64,000 bases of DNA from Bacteroidetes bacterium CG2_30_33_31 (GCA_001872625.1 MNXP01000047.1:1-64000); one strand, 5' to 3'; positions 46,799 to 55,719 are shown, counted from the stretch's first letter. Translations and numbers: made by a program. Notes: a model not told the origin generated them from the sequence alone.

Positions 46799-48979
46799 CT
46801 AATATTTTTCCTTAATGAATGAAAACTCCATTTGTTTTTTAACCAAATCAACACTTTGTACAAAAACCACGACTGCGTCACCAAGTCTGTAGATATTGTT
46901 TGATTTTCTTCCAACAATTTGATAATTCTCTTCATCCAAATAGTAATAATCATCTGTTAGAGAAGCTATTGGAACAAGTCCTTCAGCTTTTACTTCATCA
47001 ATTTCCACAAAAACACCCCATTTGCTCACGCCAGAAATTACGCCAGCAAATTCTTGTCCTACTTTTTCGAGCATAAATTCAGCTTGTTTGTATCTAACAG
47101 ATTCGCGTTCAGCATCTACGGCTTTACGCTCCATGTCGGAGCAATGCTCGCAATATTCTTCAAATTCGGCTTCGTTGACTGATGCTCCTCCATTGAGATA
47201 ATGTTCAATTAGTCTGTGAACCATTAAATCTGGATATCTTCTTATCGGTGAAGTAAAATGTGTATAATATGAAAATGATAATCCATAATGTCCAATATTA
47301 TTTGTTGAATAAATTGCTTTAGCCATTGTGCGCACTGCGATTGTCTCTATCAAATGTTCTTCGCCTTTACCTTTAATTTCGTCGAAAAGTTCATTTAAGG
47401 TGCTGACAAAACTTTTTCTGTTTGTCAAAGAAACTCTATATCCAAACTTTTTAATGAACTCTGCAAAAGTCTGCAGTTTCTCAGGGTTTGGAGAATTATG
47501 AATTCTATAAACAAAAGTTCGTGGCTTGGAAGATTTTCCTTTTACAATGCCAATTCGTTCGGCTATAGTTTTGTTTGCTAGCAACATAAAGTCCTCTATT
47601 AGTTTATGAGCTTCCTTTTGTTGACGGACGTATGCTCCAATAGGCTTGCTGTTTTCGTCAAGTTTAAATCTTATCTCTTGCGACCTAAAAGCAATACTTC
47701 CTTTTTTAAATCTTTCTTCACGGATTTTTGATGATAAATCATTCAGCTTTAACAACAAATCTTTATATTCATCACCTTCAGCTCCTTCAATCATAGCCTG
47801 AACTTCATCATAGCTATAACGTCGGTTGGATTTTATGACAGTTCTGCCAATCCACTCTTTTTTAATTTCAGCTTTATCATTCAATTCAAAAACTGCTGAG
47901 AAAGTAAGCTTTTCCTCGTCAGGTCGCAAGGAACAAACAAGGTTGGATAACTGCTCTGGCAGCATAGGCACTACTCTATCAACCAAATATATAGATGTTC
48001 CTCTGGTATATGCTTCTTTATCAATTGCAGAGCCTTTTTTAACATAATACGAAACATCGGCGATATGCACGCCTACTTCCCAATTTCCATTGCCAAGCTT
48101 CTGTAACGAAAGTGCGTCATCAAAATCTTTTGCATCTTCTGGGTCTATGGTACAAGTAAAAATTTCTCTATAGTCTCTACGACTTTTTATTTCTTCGGTA
48201 CTTACAACATTTTCAATTTTTTTTGCCAATTCCAGTACACTTTTTGGAAATGATATTGGAAAGTCGTTAGCAGCCAAAATTGATTTCATTTCTACATCAT
48301 TATCTCCTGGTTTTCCTAAAATCTCTACGACTTCAGCAAATGGATTTTTCGCATGCTCAGGCCATTCGGTAAATTTCACAATCACTTTGTCGCCATTTTT
48401 TGCACCATTTATTTTGGTCGTTGGAATAAAAAAATCATTTGGTGCTTTGGCTTTGTCGGGAATGAGAAATGCGAAATTCTTAGAAATTTCGATTTTACCA
48501 ACAAATAATTCTGTTGCTCGCTTTAAAACTTCCACAACTTTACCTTCATTTTTATGCCTGCCACGTTTTGGGAAAAGCTGAACTTTCACAGTGTCGCCAT
48601 TGAAAGAATTTCCTGTATTATTAGATGATACAAAAATATCTTCATCGGTATCTTTTGAAATTATATAAGCTTTCCCAGATGCTTTCATATCTACTATACC
48701 AATAATCTGTTGACCAGTAGAAATTTGAGAAATTAAATTTGGATTGAGCTTATGCTTGCTCCTTGATGTTGGAATTAACACCTTTTTGTCCTCGAGTTTA
48801 AATATAAAATTTTGAACAATTTGCTTGCTTGAAGGGTCTGATATTCCTAATTTTTTACAAAGTTGTTTTATGTTTAATGGCTCGTAAGGATTAATGGAAT
48901 ATGCCTCAACAATTTGTTTTTCAAAACTATTGTTTGGAGAAATACTTTTTGATTTCGATTTTTGACTAAATTTTGACAT
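46799..48979 (-). CDS. rnr: Ribonuclease R
   Basis: A processive 3'-5' exoribonuclease, 726 residues. N-terminal winged helix (about 25-85), cold-shock OB domains (about 90-240), RNB catalytic domain with the metal-binding aspartates in TIDPEDAKDFDDALSL (about 282-297) and the SYYTHFTSPIRRYPDLMVHR segment, and a C-terminal S1 domain (EFAGVISGVSKWGVFVEI, about 645-662). All catalytic features are intact. It is monocistronic in position. Confidence 0.97.
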   Translation of the reverse strand: MSKFSQKSKSKSISPNNSFEKQIVEAYSINPYEPLNIKQLCKKLGISDPSSKQIVQNFIFKLEDKKVLIPTSRSKHKLNPNLISQISTGQQIIGIVDMKASGKAYIISKDTDEDIFVSSNNTGNSFNGDTVKVQLFPKRGRHKNEGKVVEVLKRATELFVGKIEISKNFAFLIPDKAKAPNDFFIPTTKINGAKNGDKVIVKFTEWPEHAKNPFAEVVEILGKPGDNDVEMKSILAANDFPISFPKSVLELAKKIENVVSTEEIKSRRDYREIFTCTIDPEDAKDFDDALSLQKLGNGNWEVGVHIADVSYYVKKGSAIDKEAYTRGTSIYLVDRVVPMLPEQLSNLVCSLRPDEEKLTFSAVFELNDKAEIKKEWIGRTVIKSNRRYSYDEVQAMIEGAEGDEYKDLLLKLNDLSSKIREERFKKGSIAFRSQEIRFKLDENSKPIGAYVRQQKEAHKLIEDFMLLANKTIAERIGIVKGKSSKPRTFVYRIHNSPNPEKLQTFAEFIKKFGYRVSLTNRKSFVSTLNELFDEIKGKGEEHLIETIAVRTMAKAIYSTNNIGHYGLSFSYYTHFTSPIRRYPDLMVHRLIEHYLNGGASVNEAEFEEYCEHCSDMERKAVDAERESVRYKQAEFMLEKVGQEFAGVISGVSKWGVFVEIDEVKAEGLVPIASLTDDYYYLDEENYQIVGRKSNNIYRLGDAVVVFVQSVDLVKKQMEFSFIKEKY

Positions 48980-49063
48980 AAATTTATTTTATTCAGTAAA
49001 AGTAATATTTTTAGAATTAATTATTATTAATTTGTTGTTATTTATTTGTAAAAATAAAATTTA

Positions 49064-49071
49064 TACATTTG
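49064..49071 (+). promoter_or_regulatory. -7 promoter box TACATTTG before the TPR gene
   Basis: A perfect TAnnTTTG box 43 bases before the TPR gene start. The same transcript may run on into the sigma cassette 2, because only 81 bases separate the genes and no terminator is seen. Confidence 0.5.
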
Positions 49072-49114
49072 ACCCCGAAATTCATTTGGCAAACAACCTC
49101 TATTTATATATATT

Positions 49115-49558
49115 ATGAAACTAAAATCTGCCTTTATCATACTTTTTATTTATCTAAGTTTTTTGTCATTTTCTCAAAAGGCAAGTAAAACTTCAGATGA
49201 ATATTTCAAAATTGCAAATGAATTTTTTGATAAAAATGATTATGAAAATGCTATCTTGTATTTTGATTCAACAATTTCAATTAAATCAGAACACTCTGAG
49301 GCTTATGCATTTAGAGGAGTTTGTGAATATGAATTAAAGAGGTATAAATCAGCTATTGATGATTTTGATTTGGCATTAATTTTAGAATCTACTTATGCAG
49401 AAGTTTATTTCTTTCGTGGATTGACCTTTATAGAATTGGGCGAAAATACTAAAGCTTGTGAAGATTGGACTACCGCTTATAGCTTAGGTTTAAAAAAAGC
49501 TATGAAGCTGATAATCAATAACTGTGAGCTCGATACAGATAATGAAAAAAGCAAATAA
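49115..49558 (+). CDS. Small secreted TPR-repeat protein
   Basis: 147 residues: signal peptide (about 1-20) then three TPRs (YFKIANEFFDKNDYENAILYFD; AYAFRGVCEYELKRYKSAIDDFD; VYFFRGLTFIELGENTKACEDW). Probably periplasmic, mediating protein contacts. It lies directly upstream of the second sigma cassette on the same strand, so a role in that system is possible but not shown. Confidence 0.85.
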   Translation: MKLKSAFIILFIYLSFLSFSQKASKTSDEYFKIANEFFDKNDYENAILYFDSTISIKSEHSEAYAFRGVCEYELKRYKSAIDDFDLALILESTYAEVYFFRGLTFIELGENTKACEDWTTAYSLGLKKAMKLIINNCELDTDNEKSK

Positions 49559-49639
49559 ATTCAATATTGACAAATAGATAATTGCAAAAAAAATGCAACT
49601 AAATTTCAATTCCTTTTGTCCTAAATACCCAAAAGACCC

Positions 49640-50179
49640 GTGCTAAACGAAAAGGAGCTTATATCGAAGTGCCTTGAAGGAGAGGCGGAGGCCTTAAAGC
49701 AATTGTACGAGAATTATTCTCCCAAATTGTGGCCTGTTTGTCTTCGGTATGCTCGCAATAAAATGTCGGCAGAAGATATAATGCAAGAGGGTTTTATTAG
49801 GATTTATAAATATCTTGAATTTTACAAAGGTGTAGGTTCTTTTGAAGGTTGGCTGCGAAAAACAATGGTAAACACTGCTATAAATTATTATAAAAAAAAT
49901 TTAAAGCAAAACAATGAAAAAGATTTGGATGCTGTTTTTGGAATTGCAAATAATGAAGTTGATGCAATTTCTAAGTTAAGCACAGAAAATATTCTTGAGT
50001 TAATAAGTAGTTTACCTGATGGTTATAGAACTATTTTTAATATGTTCGTCATTGAAGGATATCCACATAAAGAAATTGCTGAAAAGCTTGGAATATCTGA
50101 AAACACATCAAAATCGCAACTCTCAAGAGCAAGAGTTATACTTCAAATGAAAGTAAAAAAATTATTTAATATTGAATAA
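49640..50179 (+). CDS. ECF sigma-70 factor, cassette 2
   Basis: 179 residues; regions 2 (NKMSAEDIMQEGFIRIYKYL, GSFEGWLRKTMVNTAINYY) and 4 (LPDGYRTIFNMFVIEGYPHKEIAEKLGIS, NTSKSQLSRARVIL) are intact. The only suitable start is GTG at 49640, since an in-frame stop lies at 49622-49624 and the next ATG is inside region 2. Close paralogue of the sigma at 42013. Its stop overlaps the ATG of the barrel protein by one base (TAATG). Confidence 0.94.
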   Translation: MLNEKELISKCLEGEAEALKQLYENYSPKLWPVCLRYARNKMSAEDIMQEGFIRIYKYLEFYKGVGSFEGWLRKTMVNTAINYYKKNLKQNNEKDLDAVFGIANNEVDAISKLSTENILELISSLPDGYRTIFNMFVIEGYPHKEIAEKLGISENTSKSQLSRARVILQMKVKKLFNIE

Positions 50180-51762
50180 TGAAGAGTGATTTTGATCAAA
50201 TATTGAGAGAAAAAATGCAGGAGCTAAGTTCAGCTCCTCCAGCAAGCTTGTGGTCGAAAATTGAGAATGCATTGCCCAAATCAAATACTGTAAATAAATT
50301 TGACCAAGCTGTTCAGTCGAAAGTTAGCAAAGTGGAAATGTTACCACCAGAAAAGATATGGTACAAAATCAGATCTTCCATTGGCTTAATAAAAGTGCCA
50401 TTTTATAATACTAAAGCATTCAGATTTTTAGCAGCAGCCTCAGTGGTTTTAGTTTCACTATTAGGATGGAATTACTATACAAATAATTACAATTCAATGC
50501 TATTAATGAAAAATAGCGAAGTCATTTCCAAAAATCATTCGCATAATTCTATAATTGTAAATTTAAAAAATAATTTCCCAAAACAAATCATTATTAAGCC
50601 AAAAAATATCACAAATATTGCCTTGAAAGTTTCGCTTGCAAACAAATCAATACAAAAAACTCAGGATGATATTAAGCAAGAAATTAAAAACTTTTCAAAT
50701 CCAGAAATAAACCAAATACCACAAATTAATATTTCCAAAAGCTTAGCAACAAACCTCACCGAAAAAAGCGAACTATCTATATATCAAGGCAATGATTTTA
50801 ATAAATTTGAAATTGAGACTAATCCTGAGCAAGTAGTATTAACTGAAAATACTAAAGAAAAGTTGCCCAAAGAATCTACTATAGCAGCTGAAGAAAATAA
50901 CAAAACTAAAATTGCAAAAAATCAAAAAATTGAAATATCAGTAAACAAAAATCTCGAATCTATTATCAACATTCTCGACCCAAATTTAAATAAAAACTTA
51001 GATTCTTCCATGGTATCAAATAATGAGTCAAACGAAAATAATTTGAATACAGGAGAAATCCCAAAGAATCCAAGAAATATTGATAAATTTGACATTGGAT
51101 TGTCTTACAGCTCCTCATTTGTAAAATCTGACATCAATAATTTCAATATACAAGATGTTGATTTTACCATGGGTTATCAAAATTTAAATTTTATTGCAAG
51201 AGCAGGAATTGGAGCAAGTTTCTCTTCCGAAAAAGAGCTCTATTTAATGGATTATAAACGTCATCAATTTATAAAATCTCAATTTATTACAGAATCTCTT
51301 TCATATATTTATGATTCAATTTCTCATAGTTTTGCATTAGTTGCTACTGGCCATCAGGAGAGCGTTTACGATAGTGTAAATTATTCATATTCCGCCGAAG
51401 CTACAACAAATTATACATACATTGATATCCCATTTAGCGTTGGTTATCAATCAGATTTTAAATATTTTTCGCTTTTTGCCAAATGTGGATTCGACTATTC
51501 AATTATCATTTCCAGAAAAGTTAATGGATTGTATAACGTAGATAATCAATCGAATATAACAAATTTATATTATCCTATAAAAACTAGAATTAATACAAAT
51601 ATCAGCTATCTATTATCATTAGGAACCTCCATAAAATTAACGGAAAATTTTAGTGCTACAGCTGAGGTGATTTCCAATTTTTACCAAAATCCAATATTTA
51701 TTGAAAGCAAAAAAAGACCTAACTCTTACGGGATAAGGTTTGGAATAACATATTCTCTATAA
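50179..51762 (+). CDS. Putative anti-sigma/outer-membrane beta-barrel fusion protein, cassette 2
   Basis: 527 residues. The cytoplasmic part holds two tandem copies of a motif, FDQILREKMQ...PPASLWSKI (about 4-28) and FDQAVQSKVS...PPEKIWYKI (about 40-65). One membrane helix (about 81-100) and a long Asn/Lys-rich linker (about 110-310) follow. The C-terminal beta-barrel-like region ends SYGIRFGITYSL. No zinc-binding anti-sigma motif is present, so if it binds the sigma factor it does so with another fold. Translational coupling to the sigma gene supports that role. Function inferred only. Confidence 0.7.
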   Translation: MKSDFDQILREKMQELSSAPPASLWSKIENALPKSNTVNKFDQAVQSKVSKVEMLPPEKIWYKIRSSIGLIKVPFYNTKAFRFLAAASVVLVSLLGWNYYTNNYNSMLLMKNSEVISKNHSHNSIIVNLKNNFPKQIIIKPKNITNIALKVSLANKSIQKTQDDIKQEIKNFSNPEINQIPQINISKSLATNLTEKSELSIYQGNDFNKFEIETNPEQVVLTENTKEKLPKESTIAAEENNKTKIAKNQKIEISVNKNLESIINILDPNLNKNLDSSMVSNNESNENNLNTGEIPKNPRNIDKFDIGLSYSSSFVKSDINNFNIQDVDFTMGYQNLNFIARAGIGASFSSEKELYLMDYKRHQFIKSQFITESLSYIYDSISHSFALVATGHQESVYDSVNYSYSAEATTNYTYIDIPFSVGYQSDFKYFSLFAKCGFDYSIIISRKVNGLYNVDNQSNITNLYYPIKTRINTNISYLLSLGTSIKLTENFSATAEVISNFYQNPIFIESKKRPNSYGIRFGITYSL

Positions 51763-51768
51763 TTTTTT

Positions 51769-53517
51769 ATGAAACAAATAATTACATTTATATTTATTTT
51801 TTTGGCAGGAATTTCGCTGCCAATTTCAGCTTACTCTCAAAATTGCGAATCTAATTTTGAGTTTTCAGTTCAAGAAGAAATTTCACCTTTAACATATCAA
51901 TTTCAGGAAAATTGTTTTTCTAATACTCCAATTATAAAATATAGCTGGGATTTTGGCGATGGCAGCACCTCGGCTAAACAAAATCCAGAACATCAATTTC
52001 TTAGCGATAGCGTTTTTTTGGTAAGTCTGACCATACTTACTGCCGATAGTTGTAGTTCCACCCATAGCGATTCGATTCACATCAGCAAACTAATTCCTCC
52101 AACTTGTATGGCTTACTTCACCTTTATTAGAATGAATCAAGCTACAGATTATACATATGCATTTACCGACCATTCGGTGCCGACTTATGGAGATACAATT
52201 AGTACTTGGTTATGGAACTTTGGCGATTTTTCGCAATCTAATGCGCAAAATCCTATTCATCAATATTCAGCCACAGGAAATTACAATGTTCACTTGAGTA
52301 TTTCTACAAAACAAGGATGCAGCTCGAGTTATAGTTTTGTGATAAATATTTTTAACGGCAACTCTCCATGCCAAGCTTCATTTACTTATTCTCAAGATAC
52401 TTCTGGAAATTTATTGCAATATCATTTTCATGATAATTCGAGCCATTCCACTACCATAACAAGTTGGAAATGGTTCTTTGATGACGGTGATAGTTCAATT
52501 TTACAAGATCCAAATCATGTCTTTCCTTTTGCTGGAATATATTTTGTAAAATTAAAAATCAACACCGCTGGCGGCTGTAGCAGCGAAATTACTTTTCCAA
52601 TAAAAATTGCTGACCCAAAAACATATAATGTTTGGGGAAGGGTTTATGCTGGCCAGTATGTAATAGATAAATGCATAGCCTATCTTTATAAAGAATATTA
52701 TAATAATTACTACAAAGCAGTTGATACAGTAAGGCTTACATCAATAAATGATACTCTTGGAGTTTATTATTTCTTTCAGGTTTCCGAAGGAAACCATAAA
52801 GTGAAAGTGCTTTTGCCTAACACCTCTACATTTTCAGATGATTATGCTCCTACATATTTTGGTGACAATGCAAGGTGGCCACAAGGCAACACTCTGTATT
52901 TATTTCAAGATATTTCTTTGGCCAATATAAATTTAGAAAATGTAATACCTTCGGTAGGTCATTGCATGATTTCTGGAAATATTAACTCCACGAATACAAA
53001 CATTTCTACCTTAGCGGGAATTGAATTATTGCTTTATAAAAACTCCGGAGCAATTGCAGATTATGCATTTACCGATGCTCAAGGTAATTTTGCTTTTGAT
53101 GAATTAGCTCCAGGCTCATATTCAGTTTCCGGCGAGATAACTGGTTTATATTCAAATATGATAAATCTTAATTTTAATCAAGATTTTGACACAATTTCTA
53201 ACCTTATAATTAATCTATCAAACACAAGCATTACAGGTTTTTTTATTCGAAATGAAGTTAATAATTTCAAATTTTCTTATTATCCAAACCCTGTTGAAAA
53301 TATTTTAAACATCGAATTTGATAGCTCAATTTTGACTGACCTAAATATTCAAATTAGCTCCATGGATGGGAGGTTGATTAATCAGTATAATATAACAAAA
53401 AATAGTCCCAATTTAATTCAAATTTCAACAGCTAATATTGTTAAAGGAGTTTATTTATTAAAACTTTACGACCTAAAGTCAAAAATCCAAAAAGTAGTAA
53501 AGTTTGTGAAGATTTAA
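51769..53517 (+). CDS. Secreted PKD-domain protein with T9SS type A sorting domain, cassette 2
   Basis: 582 residues: signal peptide (ending AYSQ, about 24), three PKD domains (SWDFGDGSTSAKQNPEH; WLWNFGDFSQSNAQNP; WKWFFDDGDSSILQDP), two carboxypeptidase-regulatory-like folds (VWGRVYAGQYV; ISGNINSTNTN), and a type A CTD (FSYYPNPVENILNIEF to GVYLLKLYD, ending KVVKFVKI). Paralogue of the 44090 protein with one extra PKD domain. A terminator follows. Confidence 0.9.
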   Translation: MKQIITFIFIFLAGISLPISAYSQNCESNFEFSVQEEISPLTYQFQENCFSNTPIIKYSWDFGDGSTSAKQNPEHQFLSDSVFLVSLTILTADSCSSTHSDSIHISKLIPPTCMAYFTFIRMNQATDYTYAFTDHSVPTYGDTISTWLWNFGDFSQSNAQNPIHQYSATGNYNVHLSISTKQGCSSSYSFVINIFNGNSPCQASFTYSQDTSGNLLQYHFHDNSSHSTTITSWKWFFDDGDSSILQDPNHVFPFAGIYFVKLKINTAGGCSSEITFPIKIADPKTYNVWGRVYAGQYVIDKCIAYLYKEYYNNYYKAVDTVRLTSINDTLGVYYFFQVSEGNHKVKVLLPNTSTFSDDYAPTYFGDNARWPQGNTLYLFQDISLANINLENVIPSVGHCMISGNINSTNTNISTLAGIELLLYKNSGAIADYAFTDAQGNFAFDELAPGSYSVSGEITGLYSNMINLNFNQDFDTISNLIINLSNTSITGFFIRNEVNNFKFSYYPNPVENILNIEFDSSILTDLNIQISSMDGRLINQYNITKNSPNLIQISTANIVKGVYLLKLYDLKSKIQKVVKFVKI

Positions 53518-53648
53518 TTTCTTTATTAATAAATGCAACCATTTCTTTAAGGCATTTGTCGTCTGTAAATATTGAGCCAAAGGAATAGGCAAAACGGTTT
53601 AATATTAATAAGTTTGTTTCTTTTCTGTTTGTTTATTATTAATTGCTA

Positions 53649-53681
53649 AAAGCAATCTTTCCCAAGAAGGTTGCTTTTTTT
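53649..53681 (+). terminator. Terminator at the end of cassette 2
   Basis: AAAGCAATCTT (53649-53659) pairs with AAGGTTGCTTT (53667-53677), with one G-T pair, followed by a T tract on the + strand. It can also act weakly on the minus-strand queA transcript, which ends at 53680. Confidence 0.85.
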
Positions 53682-54912
53682 ATTTCAATTGATTGTTTAA
53701 GAAAAATAAGCAACTATCACCATAACTCAAAAATCTAAAATCATTCTGCAAAGCGAAGTTATATGCATCAATCCATTTCTCTCCATAAAAAGCGGCGACA
53801 AGCAAAAGAAGAGTGCTTTTCGGCTGATGAAAATTGGTGATTAAAATATTTACAAACCTAAATTTGTATGAAGGAGCAATAATTAATTGAGTAATACCTT
53901 GTAAAACAGAAATATTATTTGAAATCATATACTTTTCGACCATTTTTAGAGCATCTTTCTGTCCAATCAACTCATCATCTTTATATGTGTATGGTTCCCA
54001 TTGTTTTATATTAAATTCAGCAGATTCATCAAACTTCAACTTCATTGCAAACCAATAAATACTTTCCAAAGTTCGAGTGGTGGTAGTTCCCACTGCAATT
54101 ATATTTCTAGTTGCTATATTTTTTAAAATATTTTTAATGGTATCAAAGGAAATATAAATTTTTTCGTTATGCATTTGATGTTCCAGCATTCTATTTACTT
54201 TCACAGGTTTAAATGTTCCAGCTCCAACATCAAGGGTAACAAAATCATGAATAATTCCAATGTTTTTTGTAGAATTCAGAACTTCCTTTGTAAAATGCAG
54301 ACCAGCCGTAGGTGCTGCAACTGAGCCTTCTTGCTTGGCGTAAACTGTCTGATAACGTTCATTATCGCTGGCTTCATTAGGTCGATTCATATAAGGAGGA
54401 AGAGGTATTGCGCCAAAATGTTCGACAAGCTCGCCAAAAGCAATATTATTGTTATTCCATTCAAATTCAATATATTGTGAATTACCTTCTGTAAAAATAT
54501 ATTTAGCTGAAAATTCAACAATTACTTTGTCAATTTTCACCAAAGCAACTAATTTTTCAGATTTCCACTTTTTAAAATTTCCTACCAAGCATTTCCAAAG
54601 CACATTATTTTTTGCTTGAAAAGAGCTCTCAACTTCTCTTGTAGGTGAAATCGGTTCAAGGAGAAATATTTCGATTTTTGCACCCATTCTCTTATGAAAA
54701 ATCATCCTCGCATGAAATACTTTTGTATCATTAAAAATCATAAGAGAATTAGGAGGCAAATAATTTGATAAGTTTGAAAAATTATCTATCGAGAAATCAT
54801 ATTTTGAAATCAGAAGTTTGCTATTATCTCGCAAAGCTACAGGATGTTGAGCAATTCGATTTTCAGGCAAATTGTAAGTAAAATCTTCTATATTTAATTC
54901 TTGTGGCAGCAT
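53680..54912 (-). CDS. queA: S-adenosylmethionine:tRNA ribosyltransferase-isomerase QueA
   Basis: Transfers the ribosyl part of SAM to preQ1 in tRNA during queuosine synthesis. FTYNLPENRIAQHP near the start, FNDTKVFHARM, the EGSVAAPTAGLHFT segment (about 206) and VTLDVGAGTFKPV are family hallmarks. 410 residues matches the longer Bacteroidota form. The longest frame uses a TTG at 54927, but that TTG is part of a TATCTTTG promoter box, so the ATG at 54912 is preferred. No other queuosine genes are near. Confidence 0.95.
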   Translation of the reverse strand: MLPQELNIEDFTYNLPENRIAQHPVALRDNSKLLISKYDFSIDNFSNLSNYLPPNSLMIFNDTKVFHARMIFHKRMGAKIEIFLLEPISPTREVESSFQAKNNVLWKCLVGNFKKWKSEKLVALVKIDKVIVEFSAKYIFTEGNSQYIEFEWNNNNIAFGELVEHFGAIPLPPYMNRPNEASDNERYQTVYAKQEGSVAAPTAGLHFTKEVLNSTKNIGIIHDFVTLDVGAGTFKPVKVNRMLEHQMHNEKIYISFDTIKNILKNIATRNIIAVGTTTTRTLESIYWFAMKLKFDESAEFNIKQWEPYTYKDDELIGQKDALKMVEKYMISNNISVLQGITQLIIAPSYKFRFVNILITNFHQPKSTLLLLVAAFYGEKWIDAYNFALQNDFRFLSYGDSCLFFLNNQLK

Positions 54913-54924
54913 AAAATTGGGCGG

Positions 54925-54932
54925 CAAAGATA
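54925..54932 (-). promoter_or_regulatory. -7 promoter box TATCTTTG before queA
   Basis: A perfect TAnnTTTG box on the minus strand whose end is 12 bases before the ATG. It implies a leader of only a few bases and fixes the start codon. Confidence 0.55.
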
Positions 54933-55032
54933 ATTAAATTGAATTGCTTTTGAGAGTTTATACCATATACTTTTTAAAAAATGATGTGCTATATGAATTA
55001 TGATTATTTTTGAAAATGTATTAAATACAAAT

Positions 55033-55094
55033 CATACAAAGCGGCAAAAGTTTTAAGACTTATTCGGGTCTTTAGGCGTTGCTTTTTTTGTATG
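55033..55094 (+). promoter_or_regulatory. Long inverted repeat/terminator-like hairpin upstream of the orphan sigma gene
   Basis: CATACAAA (55033-55040) pairs with TTTGTATG (55087-55094). GC/GC and an inner AAGAC/GTCTT hairpin (55055-55059 with 55068-55072) lie inside, and a T7 tract (55083-55089) ends the + strand structure. No + strand gene lies upstream, so it is either an attenuator, the end of a short RNA, or a protein-binding palindrome. Confidence 0.5.
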
Positions 55095-55142
55095 TAAAAT
55101 TGTTTAAATTAGCATAATATCGAGGATTATATCTGAGCATTA

Positions 55143-55715
55143 ATGACTGAAATAGAATTAGTTGAAGGATTAAAAAATGGTGAAAATTTAGCTTTCCAAT
55201 ATTTGGTAGAAAATTATCGCAGGAAAGTGATTTCAACTTGTTTCGGTTTTACAAACGACATAGAAGCAGCTTTAGATTTATCACAGGAAGTTTTTATTGA
55301 AGTTTATCGCTCTGTAGAAAAATTTAGAGGCGAGGCAAAAATTTCTACATGGGTTTTCAGAATTGCCACAAATAAATCATTAAATTGGGTTAGAGATAAC
55401 AAGAAACGCTCTTACTTCAAAAGTATTGAAAGATTTTTTGTATCGGATAAAACACAAATAATGGATTTAGAAGATAAGAATTCGCGAAACGTAATTAAGG
55501 TCATGGAAAATAGCGAAGATTCGATTTCAATTCAGAAGGCTATAGATAAACTACCTGAAAATCAAAGAATTGCTTTTGTTTTAAATAAAATTGACGAGCT
55601 AAATTATAAGCAAGTTTGTGAAGTTATGGATATGTCGATGGCGTCGGTTGAATCATTAATTCATCGTGCAAGATTGAATCTTCAAAAATATTTAAAAGAC
55701 TTAGAAAGAGATTAA
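55143..55715 (+). CDS. ECF sigma-70 factor without adjacent anti-sigma gene
   Basis: 190 residues with region 2 (FTNDIEAALDLSQEVFIEVYRSV, GEAKISTWVFRIATNKSLNW) and region 4 (LPENQRIAFVLNKIDELNYKQVCEVMDMSMASVESLIHRARLNL). It belongs to a different subgroup from the cassette sigma factors (region 4 ends SVESLIHRAR rather than NTSKSQLSRAR). The next gene is convergent after 4 bases, so no partner is encoded here. A cognate could be the ZAS protein at 3046. Confidence 0.94.
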   Translation: MTEIELVEGLKNGENLAFQYLVENYRRKVISTCFGFTNDIEAALDLSQEVFIEVYRSVEKFRGEAKISTWVFRIATNKSLNWVRDNKKRSYFKSIERFFVSDKTQIMDLEDKNSRNVIKVMENSEDSISIQKAIDKLPENQRIAFVLNKIDELNYKQVCEVMDMSMASVESLIHRARLNLQKYLKDLERD

Positions 55716-55719
55716 TTCG

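Noticed and set aside
54933-55142. preQ1 riboswitch controlling queA
   Set aside because: The hairpin here lies beyond the queA -7 box and is not in the queA transcript; it lacks the short pseudoknot-type consensus.
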